Part shown: positions 26,885-36,764 of the stretch, in pieces
Layout of the letters: each line of letters opens with the position of its first letter
How positions within the stretch are numbered: position 1 is the stretch's first letter
Source of the DNA: an uncultured Bacilli bacterium
GTDB lineage: Bacteria > Bacillota_I > Bacilli_A > RF39 > UBA660
NCBI GenBank assembly: GCA_947598485.1
Contig: CANQFJ010000009.1
Span: 1 to 53,088, forward strand
DNA length: 53,088 bases
Direction: 5' to 3'
Made by a program: the position numbers and the translations under genes
The notes under the pieces: model-generated
Database searches by the model: none
Seen by the model: only the letters and a program-made list of their open reading frames with translations
Told to the model about the DNA's origin: nothing

Positions 26885-28000
26885 ATGAAATTCACAATAG
26901 ATAAAAATGTTTTATTAGAGGCATTATTAAATGTTACAAAAGCTTTATCACAAAAGATTACGATACCAGTTTTAAATGGTATTGTAATGGAGGCTACTAA
27001 AAATGGTCTAGAATTACTGGCATCGGATAGTGAGCTTACTATTAAGGTAACAATAGATAAAAAAGAAATTAAAAAAATTGAAGAAGAGGGTAAATTAATA
27101 ATTCAAAGTAGATATATTCTCGATATTATTAGAAAAATGCCTTCTGATGTTATTAACTTTGAAGCCATAGGAAATAATATTAAAATATATTCTGATACTA
27201 ATGAATTTGTTTTAAATTGTTATAATTTATCTGATTACCCTAATGTAACCATCGAAAAGAGTAAAAATACAATTAATCTTGAGGCAAATGTTTTAAAAGA
27301 AATAATTAATCAAACAGCATATGCTATGTCTAGCCAAGAAGTAAGACCTTTATTAACAGGATTAAATATAAAAATTGTTGGTGATTTGTTAGAATGTATT
27401 GCTACTGACTCATATCGTTTAGCAAAGAAATCTATAAAGCTTAAAGAACCTGTAGATGATGCTATAAATATAGTTATTCCTGGAAAAAGTGTTAATGAAC
27501 TGGAATCTGTTCTTAAAGATGAAGATAATGTTGAAATTCATTTATTTAATAACAAGATTTTATTTATCTATAAGAATATAATGTTCCAAACTACTTTATT
27601 AAATGGTGATTACCCCGATACAAATAATTATATTCCTAAAGAATTCAAATATATGATTAACCTTAATTTAAAAGAATATTATGACGCTATTGATAGAGCA
27701 TCAATAATTACTATTAGTAAAGATAAAAATATAGTTAAAATGTGTATTGATGACAAAAAAATGACTATTTTAGGATCTTCTCAGGAAAGTGGTAAAACTA
27801 AAGAAGAATTAAAAATTGATAGCAATAATAAAGAAAAACTAGATATTTCCTTCAGTTCTAAATATATGCTTGAAGCCTTAAAAGTCTTAAATACTGAGAA
27901 TATAATTTTACTTATTAATGGCGATGACAAACCTATTATAATTAATGCTGTAGAAGATGATACAATCGTAGAATTGATTCTTCCTATTAAAACTTATTAA
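26885..28000 (+). CDS. dnaN: DNA polymerase III beta subunit (sliding clamp)
   Basis: MKFTIDKNVLLEALLNVTKALSQK; C-terminal VELILPIKTY; follows dnaA. Confidence 0.97.
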   Translation: MKFTIDKNVLLEALLNVTKALSQKITIPVLNGIVMEATKNGLELLASDSELTIKVTIDKKEIKKIEEEGKLIIQSRYILDIIRKMPSDVINFEAIGNNIKIYSDTNEFVLNCYNLSDYPNVTIEKSKNTINLEANVLKEIINQTAYAMSSQEVRPLLTGLNIKIVGDLLECIATDSYRLAKKSIKLKEPVDDAINIVIPGKSVNELESVLKDEDNVEIHLFNNKILFIYKNIMFQTTLLNGDYPDTNNYIPKEFKYMINLNLKEYYDAIDRASIITISKDKNIVKMCIDDKKMTILGSSQESGKTKEELKIDSNNKEKLDISFSSKYMLEALKVLNTENIILLINGDDKPIIINAVEDDTIVELILPIKTY

Positions 28001-28066
28001 TATAACTAAGATTCGACAAATTATTCCTCTGATATGTGATATAAAAAGCATATCGGGGGATTTTTT

Positions 28067-28513
28067 ATGTTAGATAATTATATTATTAATAAATCAACTT
28101 TAGCTTTAATACCAGTAGATGAAAATATTACAGAAGTTATAGAAAAATATATAACTTATAAAGTTAAACATAGTGCTTTAGAAATAATAGATGAAAGTTG
28201 TAAATTTTACGGAAGCTCATTTATGGGCAGATGCCAAAGTTCAAAATATTTATTAGGTATTAAATATAAATGTCCTATTATTATCAGTGAAGTAAAAGAA
28301 ATCACCATTTTTCCCACATCGTCATATAAAAATAATAATGCCATATGGTTTTCTTATAATGGTATAAAAAATTATTATATGGAAAATAATCTTTTAAAAA
28401 TAATTATGGTTAATGATGCGGAAATATGTGTAGATATATCTGAAAATGTATTTGCTAATGGATTTTTTAAAGCATCTCGGTTAATGACCATTATGAAGAG
28501 TAAAAAATACTAA
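28067..28513 (+). CDS. ComK-family competence transcription factor-like protein
   Basis: ALEIIDESCKFYGSSFMGRCQSSKYLLGIKYKCPIIISEVKEITIFPTSSYKNNNAIWFSY matches the remembered ComK core (IVDRSCRFFGSSYAGR...PPIMVDP...FLFPT...WIS). Confidence 0.8.
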   Translation: MLDNYIINKSTLALIPVDENITEVIEKYITYKVKHSALEIIDESCKFYGSSFMGRCQSSKYLLGIKYKCPIIISEVKEITIFPTSSYKNNNAIWFSYNGIKNYYMENNLLKIIMVNDAEICVDISENVFANGFFKASRLMTIMKSKKY

Positions 28514-28615
28514 TTTTTCTTTTTTTTGCCACTTAAATATGATATAATTAATAATGCGTAGAGGAGTACCTAAATAATTAAAAATTAAAATTTGAGGCCA
28601 AAAAAGAGGTTTAAA

Positions 28616-29710
28616 ATGTATATTGAAAAATTGAAACTATCCAACTTTAGAAATTATGAATCATTAGATGTTTCTTTTTCAAGTACTTTAAATATTATTT
28701 ATGGGAATAATGGCAGTGGTAAATCAAATGTTATTGAAGCCATATATTTACTAGCATTAACTAAATCTTTTCGAACCAGTAGTGATATAAATTTAATAAA
28801 AAAAGGAACTTCTTTATCACAGATAAAAGGGGAAATAGTTTCTAAAGAAAAAAATCGTTATCAAATTGATTTATCAGAAGAAGGAAAAAAAGTATATATT
28901 AATTCTGATAAAGTAGGAAGAATAAGTGATTACGTTACAAATATTAATATTATTCTTTTTAATCCTCTTGATACAAAAATTATTAACGATTCGCCATCTT
29001 TTCGCAGAAAACTTATGAATATTGATATTTCTCAAGAAAGTAAGGAGTATCTTTTATTACTTAATTCTTATGATAAAGTATTAAGAAATCGCAATGCCTA
29101 TTTAAAACAACTTTATTTAAATGCTAATGCGTCTAAAGATTATTTGGATATATTAACCCAAAAGTTAGTAAAAATAGGGAAGAGTATTAATAATTATCGT
29201 AAAGATTACATTGATAAGATAAATAAGAATATTGCTAAAATATATGAAAATATCTTTGAATATGGCGATTTAAAGGTTGTTTATTCTAGTTCTTTTAATG
29301 ATAAATCAGAAGAAGAAATTTTTAAAAATTATCAAAAAAAGTATTATAGGGAAATGGAAATGGGAAAGACTTTGTCGGGAATTCATCATGATGATTTTGA
29401 GTTTATCTTAGATGGCAATTCAATAAGAGATTATGGCAGTGTAGGACAGCAGAAAAATGCAATCATATCGTTTAAATTAGCCCAAATAATGATTATTAAA
29501 GAAGAAAAAGGGGAGTATCCAATTTTAATATTAGATGACTTATTTTCAGAGTTAGATAATAAAAAAATAAATAACATAATTAAGATGCTTAATAAAGAAG
29601 TTCAAACATTTATAACTAGTACAAGCATTGATAATATTGATAAAAATTTGCTTAATAATAGCAACATTTATTTAGTAGAAAACAATTTAGTGGAGAGGGT
29701 GAGTAATTAA
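28616..29710 (+). CDS. recF: DNA replication/repair protein RecF
   Basis: [51 protein letters not shown] extends to TTG 28592. Confidence 0.97.
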   Translation: MYIEKLKLSNFRNYESLDVSFSSTLNIIYGNNGSGKSNVIEAIYLLALTKSFRTSSDINLIKKGTSLSQIKGEIVSKEKNRYQIDLSEEGKKVYINSDKVGRISDYVTNINIILFNPLDTKIINDSPSFRRKLMNIDISQESKEYLLLLNSYDKVLRNRNAYLKQLYLNANASKDYLDILTQKLVKIGKSINNYRKDYIDKINKNIAKIYENIFEYGDLKVVYSSSFNDKSEEEIFKNYQKKYYREMEMGKTLSGIHHDDFEFILDGNSIRDYGSVGQQKNAIISFKLAQIMIIKEEKGEYPILILDDLFSELDNKKINNIIKMLNKEVQTFITSTSIDNIDKNLLNNSNIYLVENNLVERVSN

Positions 29711-31626
29711 TGAATAATGAACATTATTCAGATAATGATATTCAAGTATTGGAAGGCTTAGAAGCCGTACGTAAAAGACCAGGTATGTATATTGGTACTA
29801 CAAGTAGTAAAGGTCTTCATCATTTAGTATGGGAAATTGTTGATAATGCCGTTGATGAAGCCTTAGCAGGATATTGCGATGATATCGAAGTAGAGGTCCA
29901 TAAAGATAATTCTATTTCTGTTAAAGATGATGGTAGAGGTATGCCAACAGGAATTAATGCTAAAACCGGTCTATCAACTATTGAAACCATCTTTACGGTA
30001 CTTCATGCTGGAGGAAAGTTTGGCGGTGGAGGCTATAAAGTTTCTGGAGGACTTCATGGTGTTGGTGCCTCTGTCGTTAATGCCTTATCAAAATGGCTTG
30101 AAGTAAGAGTGTATCGTGAAGGTGAAGTTCACTATCAAAGATTTGAAAATGGTGGAAAACCAGTAGCTCCAATGAAGGTTATTGAAAAGTGCGCTGAAGA
30201 TAGAACAGGAACAACTGTAACTTTTTTACCTGATCCCGAGATATTTACAGAAACTACGGTATATGATTACGATACTTTAAAAAAGAGACTTCAAGAACTA
30301 GCCTTTTTAAATAAAGGCCTTCGTATTCAATTGATAGATGAAAGAGAAGAGGGTAAGCATGAAACATTCCTTTATAATGGTGGAATTATCGAATATGTGG
30401 AAATGCTTAATAAGGATAAAAAGCCTCTTCATGAAGAAATAATCTATGTAAATGGTACGGAAGATGATATATCTATTGAAGTTGCTATGCAATATAATGA
30501 ATCATATAATTCTGCGATTTATTCATTTACTAACAACATAAATACTTATGAAGGTGGAATGCATGAAGATGGCGTAAAACAAGCCTTAACTAGAGTTATA
30601 AATAATTATGCTAAGAAAAATAAGATATTAAAAGAAAATGACGATAGTTTAACTGGAGATGACGTAAGAGAAGGTCTTACAATGATTATCTCTTGTAAGC
30701 ATCCAAATCCCCAATTTGAAGGTCAAACTAAAACAAAGTTAGGGAATGCCGAGGTTAGAAAAATTGCTTCAGATGTATTTGGGGAAGGCTTAGAAAGATA
30801 TTTACTCGAACATCCTCAAGAGGCTAGGGCAATTATTGATAAAACCATTATCGCATCTCGAGCAAGAATCGCGGCTAAGAAAGCTAGAGAAACCACCAGA
30901 AGAAAAACGGATTTAGATGTAGTAGACTTCGGTGGAAAACTCGTGGATTGTAAAGAAAAAGATCCTAGCATGTGCGAAATATTTATAGTCGAGGGTGATT
31001 CAGCTGGAGGTTCTGCAATCAAAGGTCGTGATTCCATGACTCAAGCAATTCTTCCTTTAAAAGGAAAAATATTAAATGTTGAAAAAGCGAGATTAGATAG
31101 AGCATTAGATAATGATGAGATAAGAACAATAATTACCGCTTTTGGTACAGGCATAGGCCAAGAATTTAATTTAGATAAATTAAGATATAACAAAATAATT
31201 ATTATGACCGATGCCGATGTTGATGGTGAACATATTAGAGTACTTCTCTTAACCCTTTTTTACCGCTTTTTTAGACCTATTGTGGAAACAGGACACGTAT
31301 ATGCTGCCCAACCACCATTATTCTGTATAAAGCACGGAAAAACGATTAAATACGTATTGGATCCAGATGAGAAAGATGCCTATTTAGCTTCTTTACCAGC
31401 AAATATTAAACCAGATATTATGCGTATGAAAGGTCTTGGTGAAATGGATCCGGAAGAATTAAATGATACTACAATGGATATAAATAAAAGGGTTCTTAGA
31501 AAAATTACGGTTGATGATTTAATGGCTGCTGATGAAATATTTAGTCAACTTATGGGTGAGGCAGTAGAGCCACGTACAAAATTTATTCAAGAGAATGCCC
31601 AATTCACGGAAAATCTAGATATTTAG
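29710..31626 (+). CDS. gyrB: DNA gyrase subunit B
   Basis: [22 protein letters not shown] ATPase; [25 protein letters not shown]. Confidence 0.98.
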   Translation: MNNEHYSDNDIQVLEGLEAVRKRPGMYIGTTSSKGLHHLVWEIVDNAVDEALAGYCDDIEVEVHKDNSISVKDDGRGMPTGINAKTGLSTIETIFTVLHAGGKFGGGGYKVSGGLHGVGASVVNALSKWLEVRVYREGEVHYQRFENGGKPVAPMKVIEKCAEDRTGTTVTFLPDPEIFTETTVYDYDTLKKRLQELAFLNKGLRIQLIDEREEGKHETFLYNGGIIEYVEMLNKDKKPLHEEIIYVNGTEDDISIEVAMQYNESYNSAIYSFTNNINTYEGGMHEDGVKQALTRVINNYAKKNKILKENDDSLTGDDVREGLTMIISCKHPNPQFEGQTKTKLGNAEVRKIASDVFGEGLERYLLEHPQEARAIIDKTIIASRARIAAKKARETTRRKTDLDVVDFGGKLVDCKEKDPSMCEIFIVEGDSAGGSAIKGRDSMTQAILPLKGKILNVEKARLDRALDNDEIRTIITAFGTGIGQEFNLDKLRYNKIIIMTDADVDGEHIRVLLLTLFYRFFRPIVETGHVYAAQPPLFCIKHGKTIKYVLDPDEKDAYLASLPANIKPDIMRMKGLGEMDPEELNDTTMDINKRVLRKITVDDLMAADEIFSQLMGEAVEPRTKFIQENAQFTENLDI

Positions 31627-31639
31627 TAGGAGGTATGGT

Positions 31640-34180
31640 ATGGAAGAAAAAGAAGAAAAAATTATTTCTAATTCTCCAGAAGAAACGGAAAATAGTGAAG
31701 ATAAACAAATTTCTGTAGGAGAAGCAAGAGATAGATTACAAGAAAATAACATTGTTGATGAAGTCAAAAAATCGTTTCTTGATTATTCAATGAGTGTTAT
31801 TGTTTCTAGAGCATTGCCAGATCTTCGAGATGGATTAAAACCCGTTCATAGAAGAATATTATTCGCCATGAATGAAAATAATTTAACTCCGGATAAACAA
31901 CATCGTAAATCTGCAACTATCGTTGGTGATGTTATGGGTCGTTACCACCCTCATGGAGACTCTTCAATATATGATGCTATGGTAAGAATGGCCCAAGATT
32001 ATAACTATCGTTATACTCTAGTTGATGGCCATGGAAACTTTGGTAATATCAATGGTTCTCCTGCTGCTGCTTATCGTTATACTGAAGCAAGACTTGCCAA
32101 GATATCTATGGAATTATTAAGAGATATTAATAAGAACACAGTTAATTTTACACCAAACTATGACGAGTCAAGAGTAGAACCAGAGGTACTTCCTTCAAGA
32201 TTTCCTAATATATTAGTTAATGGTACAATGGGTATAGCAGTAGGTATGGCTACTAATATCCCTCCTCATAATTTAAGGGAAATTATAAATGGTTGTATTG
32301 CTTATATAGATAATCCGGATATTGATACCGCAGGCTTGATGCAATACATAAAAGGTCCTGATTTTCCTACAGGAGGAATAATCCTTGGTAACAGTGGTAT
32401 TAAACAAGCCTATGAAACAGGAAGAGGATCAATTGTAATTCGTAGTAAAGCGCATATCGAAGAAAAGAACGGTCGAAGTTATATTATTGTTGATGAGATA
32501 CCTTTTGGCGTTCAAACTGACATATTAAAAGACAAAGTAGCTGAACTTGTTCATAATAAAACAATTGATGGTATTTCTGATTATCACACAGACTTAAAAA
32601 ATGGTGTAAAAATAACAATTACTTTAAAAAGAGATGCTAATCCTCAAGTCATACTAAATCAATTATATAAGCACACTCAATTTCAAGTAAATTATGGAAT
32701 TATCTTCTTAATGATTGATCACTTAGTACCTAGAACTCTTGGATTAAAAAATATTATAGCTAAATACATTGATTATCAAAAAGAAGTTATCATTAGAAGA
32801 ACACAATTTGATTTAGATAAAGCCGAAAAGAGAGTACATATTCTCGAAGGTTACAAAATTGCTTTAGATAATATTGATGAAGTTATTAAGATAATTAAAA
32901 CATCAGATAGTGATACCAAAGCTAAAGAAGAATTACAAAAACGTTTTGGCTTAGATGATGTTCAATCTGAAGCAATTCTTGAAATGAAGCTACGTCGTTT
33001 AACAGGCTTAGAAAGAGATAAAATTGAAGAAGAGCTTGCTGAACTTATGGCTGCTATCCAAGAATATCGAGCAATCCTTTCTAGTGAAGAAAGAATTCTA
33101 GGTATTATTAAAGAAGAAATGCAAGAAATCGCAGATAAATATGGCGATGAAAGAAGAACAACTATTGATATGACCGCTATTGAATATATCGAGGATGAAT
33201 CATTAATTCCTGAAGAAAATGTTATGATTGCTTTAACAAAAAATGGTTATATTAAGAGAATTAACTCTGATACGTTTAAAACACAAAATCGTGGTGGCGT
33301 AGGTATTAAAGGAATGACTACTAATGAAGAAGACTATGTAGAAAAAATTCTGACTGTATCAACACATGATTATATTTGCTTCTTCACAAATAAAGGTAAA
33401 ACTTATCGTATTAAAGGCTATGAAATTCCTGAATTTAGTAGAATTTCAAAAGGTTTACCAATAATCAATCTATTACCACTTGAAAAAGATGAAATAGTTA
33501 ATTCGATTTTATCTTATTCTCCTGAAGAAGGAACTAAATATCTATTATTTGCAACTAAGAAGGGTATTGTTAAGAGAACGATGGTAAGTGAGTTTGACAA
33601 CATAAGATCATCAGGAAAAATTTGTATTACTCTTAAAGATGATGATGAATTAATAGGCGTTCGAAAAACATCAGGTAATGATATAATTTTATTAGGTTCA
33701 AGCAGTGGTAGAATGGTTAAATTTAATGAAAACGAAGTAAGAGTCATGGGCAGAAATGCTTCAGGAGTTACGGGTATTTCGTTAGGAGATTCAACTTGTA
33801 TATGCTGTGAAATAGCTCAAGAAGATAGTAAAATACTTCTTGTTACTGAAAAAGGCTATGGTAAGCAAACAAAGGTTGAAGAATATCGTCAAACTAAGCG
33901 TGGTAGCAAAGGTGTCAAAGCTTTAAATGTTACAGAAAAGAACGGTAATTTAGTTGCCGTTAAAGTTGCAAAGGATAATCAAGATATAATAATAATCAGT
34001 AATACGGGCATGACAATGAGAATGCCTCTTGAACAAATATCTACTTTAGGTAGAGTTACACAAGGAATTAGATTAATTAATCTTAAAGATGATCAAACTG
34101 TAGCAGCAATTAGTTTAGTTGATAAAGAAGAAAATTCATCGTCTGAAGATGAAGAAGAAACTAATACAGAAAATGAATAA
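31640..34180 (+). CDS. gyrA: DNA gyrase subunit A
   Basis: SRALPDLRDGLKPVHRRILFAM, GRYHPHGDSSIYDAMVRMAQ; beta-propeller CTD with NRGGVGIKG box. Confidence 0.97.
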   Translation: MEEKEEKIISNSPEETENSEDKQISVGEARDRLQENNIVDEVKKSFLDYSMSVIVSRALPDLRDGLKPVHRRILFAMNENNLTPDKQHRKSATIVGDVMGRYHPHGDSSIYDAMVRMAQDYNYRYTLVDGHGNFGNINGSPAAAYRYTEARLAKISMELLRDINKNTVNFTPNYDESRVEPEVLPSRFPNILVNGTMGIAVGMATNIPPHNLREIINGCIAYIDNPDIDTAGLMQYIKGPDFPTGGIILGNSGIKQAYETGRGSIVIRSKAHIEEKNGRSYIIVDEIPFGVQTDILKDKVAELVHNKTIDGISDYHTDLKNGVKITITLKRDANPQVILNQLYKHTQFQVNYGIIFLMIDHLVPRTLGLKNIIAKYIDYQKEVIIRRTQFDLDKAEKRVHILEGYKIALDNIDEVIKIIKTSDSDTKAKEELQKRFGLDDVQSEAILEMKLRRLTGLERDKIEEELAELMAAIQEYRAILSSEERILGIIKEEMQEIADKYGDERRTTIDMTAIEYIEDESLIPEENVMIALTKNGYIKRINSDTFKTQNRGGVGIKGMTTNEEDYVEKILTVSTHDYICFFTNKGKTYRIKGYEIPEFSRISKGLPIINLLPLEKDEIVNSILSYSPEEGTKYLLFATKKGIVKRTMVSEFDNIRSSGKICITLKDDDELIGVRKTSGNDIILLGSSSGRMVKFNENEVRVMGRNASGVTGISLGDSTCICCEIAQEDSKILLVTEKGYGKQTKVEEYRQTKRGSKGVKALNVTEKNGNLVAVKVAKDNQDIIIISNTGMTMRMPLEQISTLGRVTQGIRLINLKDDQTVAAISLVDKEENSSSEDEEETNTENE

Positions 34181-34182
34181 TC

Positions 34183-34220
34183 AATAAAATTCAGATAAAA
34201 ACATCTGAATTTTATTTTGT
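34183..34220 (+). terminator. gyrA terminator
   Basis: AATAAAATTCAGAT ... ATCTGAATTTTATT followed by T-rich tract. Confidence 0.8.
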
Positions 34221-34221
34221 C

Positions 34222-34389
34222 TTTGTAAAGGTAACATTGCTAACTATATTAAAATTTCCCGTATTTTAGGCAAAAAATTGACTTTTGCTTAGGAATAATT
34301 ATAAGATGGCTTAAAACGAGAGTACAATTAAAATCTAAAACAAAAGCAAAAAAACAAAAAATTTAGTTACAAATTTTGTAAAGGTAACA
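34222..34389. repeat. Pair of 15-bp direct repeats TTTGTAAAGGTAACA
   Basis: Identical copies at 34222-34236 and 34375-34389 in gyrA-ffs intergenic. Confidence 0.7.
34278..34305 (+). promoter_or_regulatory. Candidate sigma-A-like promoter
   Basis: TTGACT (34278-34283), 16-bp spacer, TATAAG (34300-34305). Confidence 0.4.
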
Positions 34390-34480
34390 GTGATAAAATT
34401 GACTTAATATTAAGAGAATGTTAACTTAAAATCTTTAAAATATATTAAAAACACCCTGAAATTAAGCCAAATAAACCATT

Positions 34481-34500
34481 TATGTTTCACGTGAAACATA
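34481..34500. promoter_or_regulatory. parS: parS site 1
   Basis: TGTTTCACGTGAAACA (34483-34498) within 20-bp perfect palindrome TATGTTTCACGTGAAACATA; fits the ParB-binding consensus TGTTNCACGTGAAACA. Confidence 0.93.
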
Positions 34501-34528
34501 AAAATAAAAATATTAAAAAAGTTAATAA

Positions 34529-34544
34529 TGTTTCACGTGAAACT
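34529..34544. promoter_or_regulatory. parS: parS site 2
   Basis: TGTTTCACGTGAAACT, 15/16 match to consensus; 46 bp from site 1. Confidence 0.9.
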
Positions 34545-34548
34545 ATAT

Positions 34549-34577
34549 TTGCTTTTTTACGTAATATTTGCTATTAT
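34549..34577 (+). promoter_or_regulatory. Probable SRP RNA promoter
   Basis: TTGCTT (34549-34554), 17-bp spacer, TATTAT (34572-34577); predicted start coincides with SRP RNA 5' stem at 34584. Confidence 0.55.
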
Positions 34578-34583
34578 TATCGC

Positions 34584-34660
34584 GTGCAACAAATATATTG
34601 TAACCTGGTCAGATTCGGAAGAAAGCAGCCACATCAATCCCTATTTGTGTGCACTTTTTT
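34584..34660 (+). ncRNA. ffs: Bacterial small SRP RNA (4.5S-like)
   Basis: Conserved apical GGTCAGATTCGGAAGAAAGCAGCC with GGAA tetraloop; terminal helix GTGCAACAAATA / TATTTGTGTGCAC; T6 terminator; next to tadA/dnaX. Confidence 0.9.
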
Positions 34661-34672
34661 GTTGGAGATAAT

Positions 34673-35080
34673 ATGGAAAAAATCGAGAAAATTTTACTAA
34701 AAGAGGCTATCAAGGCTTATAAAGAAGACGAAGTCCCTGTTGGCTGCGTTATAACAAAAGAAGAAAAAATAATTGCAAAAGCCCATAATACTCGTCAGAA
34801 AAAACATAAGTGCATTAACCATGCTGAAATAAATGCTATTATAAAAGCTGAAAAAAAGTTGAAAGATTGGCGATTAAACGGATGTACTATGTACGTTACT
34901 TTAAAGCCCTGCTCGATGTGCAATGAAGTTATAAAACAGGCTAGAATTAAGAATATTTTCTATATTATTGATTCAAAATTTAGCGACACAATAAAAAATG
35001 TAGATGCCCAAATCATGAAAACGGACAATGATAATATTTTTAATCAGTTATTAGTAGATTTTTTTAAAAAGAAAAGATAG
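34673..35080 (+). CDS. tadA: tRNA-specific adenosine deaminase TadA
   Basis: HAEINAI and PCSMCNEV zinc motifs; ORF extends to 34649 but ATG 34673 has RBS GGAG. Confidence 0.95.
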   Translation: MEKIEKILLKEAIKAYKEDEVPVGCVITKEEKIIAKAHNTRQKKHKCINHAEINAIIKAEKKLKDWRLNGCTMYVTLKPCSMCNEVIKQARIKNIFYIIDSKFSDTIKNVDAQIMKTDNDNIFNQLLVDFFKKKR

Positions 35081-35122
35081 AATATTACTTTGATTGTTGG
35101 TATAATTAAGTAGGAGATTCTT

Positions 35123-36751
35123 ATGAACTATAAAGTGCTTTACAGAAAATATCGCCCTTCAACTTTTAAAGATGTTGTAGGTCAGGATAGAACAATTGAA
35201 TTATTAAAAGATAGTGTTATTAATGACAAAATATCTCATGCTTATATCTTTACTGGCCCCCGGGGAACTGGTAAAACTAGTACAGCAAAGATATTTGCTA
35301 AAACGATAAACTGCTTAAATAGTAAAGATGGCGAACCATGCAATGAGTGTGAGAATTGCAAAAACTTTCAACAAAGTAGTGATATTTATGAAATAGATGC
35401 TGCTTCAAATAATGGCGTAGATCAAGTAAGAGAAATTATTGATAATATAAAGCTTACACCTGCTAGCTCTAAATATAAAGTCTATATTATTGATGAAGTT
35501 CATATGTTAAGTGACAGCGCTTTTAATGCTTTGCTCTTGACCTTAGAAGAACCACCAAGCCATGTTGTGTTTATTCTTGCAACAACGGACATAGAAGAGG
35601 TTCCTATTACCGTCTTATCTCGATGTCAAAGGCTTGATTTTCAAAAAATTAGCAATAAAGCAATAGTCGAAAATATGAAAATGATTGCTGAGAAAGAGAA
35701 AATAGACATTGATACATTAGCTTTAGAAGAAATTGCTGATTTTGCTGATGGTGGCATGCGCGACGCTTTAAGCATTTTAGATCAATTATCTAAAAATAAT
35801 GTTAAAATAACGCAAGAAATTGTTTTAGAATCGCTAGGCTTAATATCAAATAAAGAAATAACTAATGTTATAGAGGCAATTGATAATAATGATGTTGATA
35901 AAGTGTTAGAATTTATAAAATTTGCGCAAACTCATTCTACTGACTTTAAAACACTATGTAAGAAATTGATAAGAGCGATTGAAAAAAAAGCAATAGGTGT
36001 AAAATTGGGAACTGCTCAAACTAATCTTGATTATACAAAATTAAAAAATTTAGCATTAGAAATATCATCATTAATTTATAAATGTAATGTTAACATAGAC
36101 CCGTATGTTAATTTGGAATTAGTAATGTTAGATTACATTGATAAATTTACAAAAAATATTTCCCGGGAAATAAAAAAGGGGGAAGAAAAAGAACTTTGGG
36201 AAATAAATACTCAAACCAGCGAACCTAAGGAAGAAGATGTAAAAATAACAAAGAAACAAATCAAAGACAATGAGCAACTCGTATCTGATATTGAAATAAA
36301 AAAAGATTTCCCAAGTAACAGTTCTGAACTTTGTTCGATTAGAGTAAATAATTGTTTTGTTAATGCTAATAAGAATTTTTTGACCGAAGCTAAAGACATG
36401 TGGGTAAAGTTTATTAATCTTAATAAGATGAAAAAGGAAAGAGCTCTTTTAATGGATACTAATATTGTACTAGCGTCGGACAGCATATTAGTGATTCAAA
36501 CGGATATTAAAGAAACTGCTGAAGAGATAAATGACAATATTATAGCCATTGAGGATGCTTTAAATACTTATATCAATAAAAAATACAAACTGACGGCCGT
36601 CTGCAAAGAACAATGGAATAATTATATGCAAGAATATAAGGAGAAACTTGCTAAAAACATAAAATATGAAATGATAGATGAACCAAAAGTAAATGATTCA
36701 AAAAAAATAGTTGAAGACATATTTTTAAATAGTAAAATAGAAGTTAAGTAA
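35123..36751 (+). CDS. dnaX: DNA polymerase III subunit gamma/tau
   Basis: YRKYRPSTFKDVVGQD, GPRGTGKTSTAKIFAK, zinc module CLNSKDGEPCNECENC, DEVHMLS. Confidence 0.97.
   Translation: MNYKVLYRKYRPSTFKDVVGQDRTIELLKDSVINDKISHAYIFTGPRGTGKTSTAKIFAKTINCLNSKDGEPCNECENCKNFQQSSDIYEIDAASNNGVDQVREIIDNIKLTPASSKYKVYIIDEVHMLSDSAFNALLLTLEEPPSHVVFILATTDIEEVPITVLSRCQRLDFQKISNKAIVENMKMIAEKEKIDIDTLALEEIADFADGGMRDALSILDQLSKNNVKITQEIVLESLGLISNKEITNVIEAIDNNDVDKVLEFIKFAQTHSTDFKTLCKKLIRAIEKKAIGVKLGTAQTNLDYTKLKNLALEISSLIYKCNVNIDPYVNLELVMLDYIDKFTKNISREIKKGEEKELWEINTQTSEPKEEDVKITKKQIKDNEQLVSDIEIKKDFPSNSSELCSIRVNNCFVNANKNFLTEAKDMWVKFINLNKMKKERALLMDTNIVLASDSILVIQTDIKETAEEINDNIIAIEDALNTYINKKYKLTAVCKEQWNNYMQEYKEKLAKNIKYEMIDEPKVNDSKKIVEDIFLNSKIEVK
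36157..36172. promoter_or_regulatory. Perfect Noc-binding-site palindrome inside dnaX
   Basis: TATTTCCCGGGAAATA; contains ATTTCCCGGGAAAT, the published B. subtilis Noc-binding consensus. Confidence 0.75.
36172..36178 (+). other. Candidate -1 frameshift slippery heptamer A AAA AAG in dnaX
   Basis: Codons ATA AAA AAG GGG; -1 frame reaches TAA at 36226-36228. Confidence 0.45.
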
Positions 36752-36764
36752 GGAGGAAAAAAAT

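Noticed and set aside
28554-28577. Tiny uORF MRRGVPK-stop before recF
   Set aside because: Coincides with the predicted transcription start after TGATATAAT and has no RBS; too short to support.
31900-32040. Possible quinolone-resistance substitutions in GyrA QRDR
   Set aside because: Motif reads GDSSIYDAMV with wild-type-like Ser and Asp at the key positions.
34482-34700. 72-aa ORF starting MFHVKHKNKNIKKVNNVSRET
   Set aside because: Encoded across both parS sites and the SRP RNA; the coding appearance is an artefact of the palindromes.
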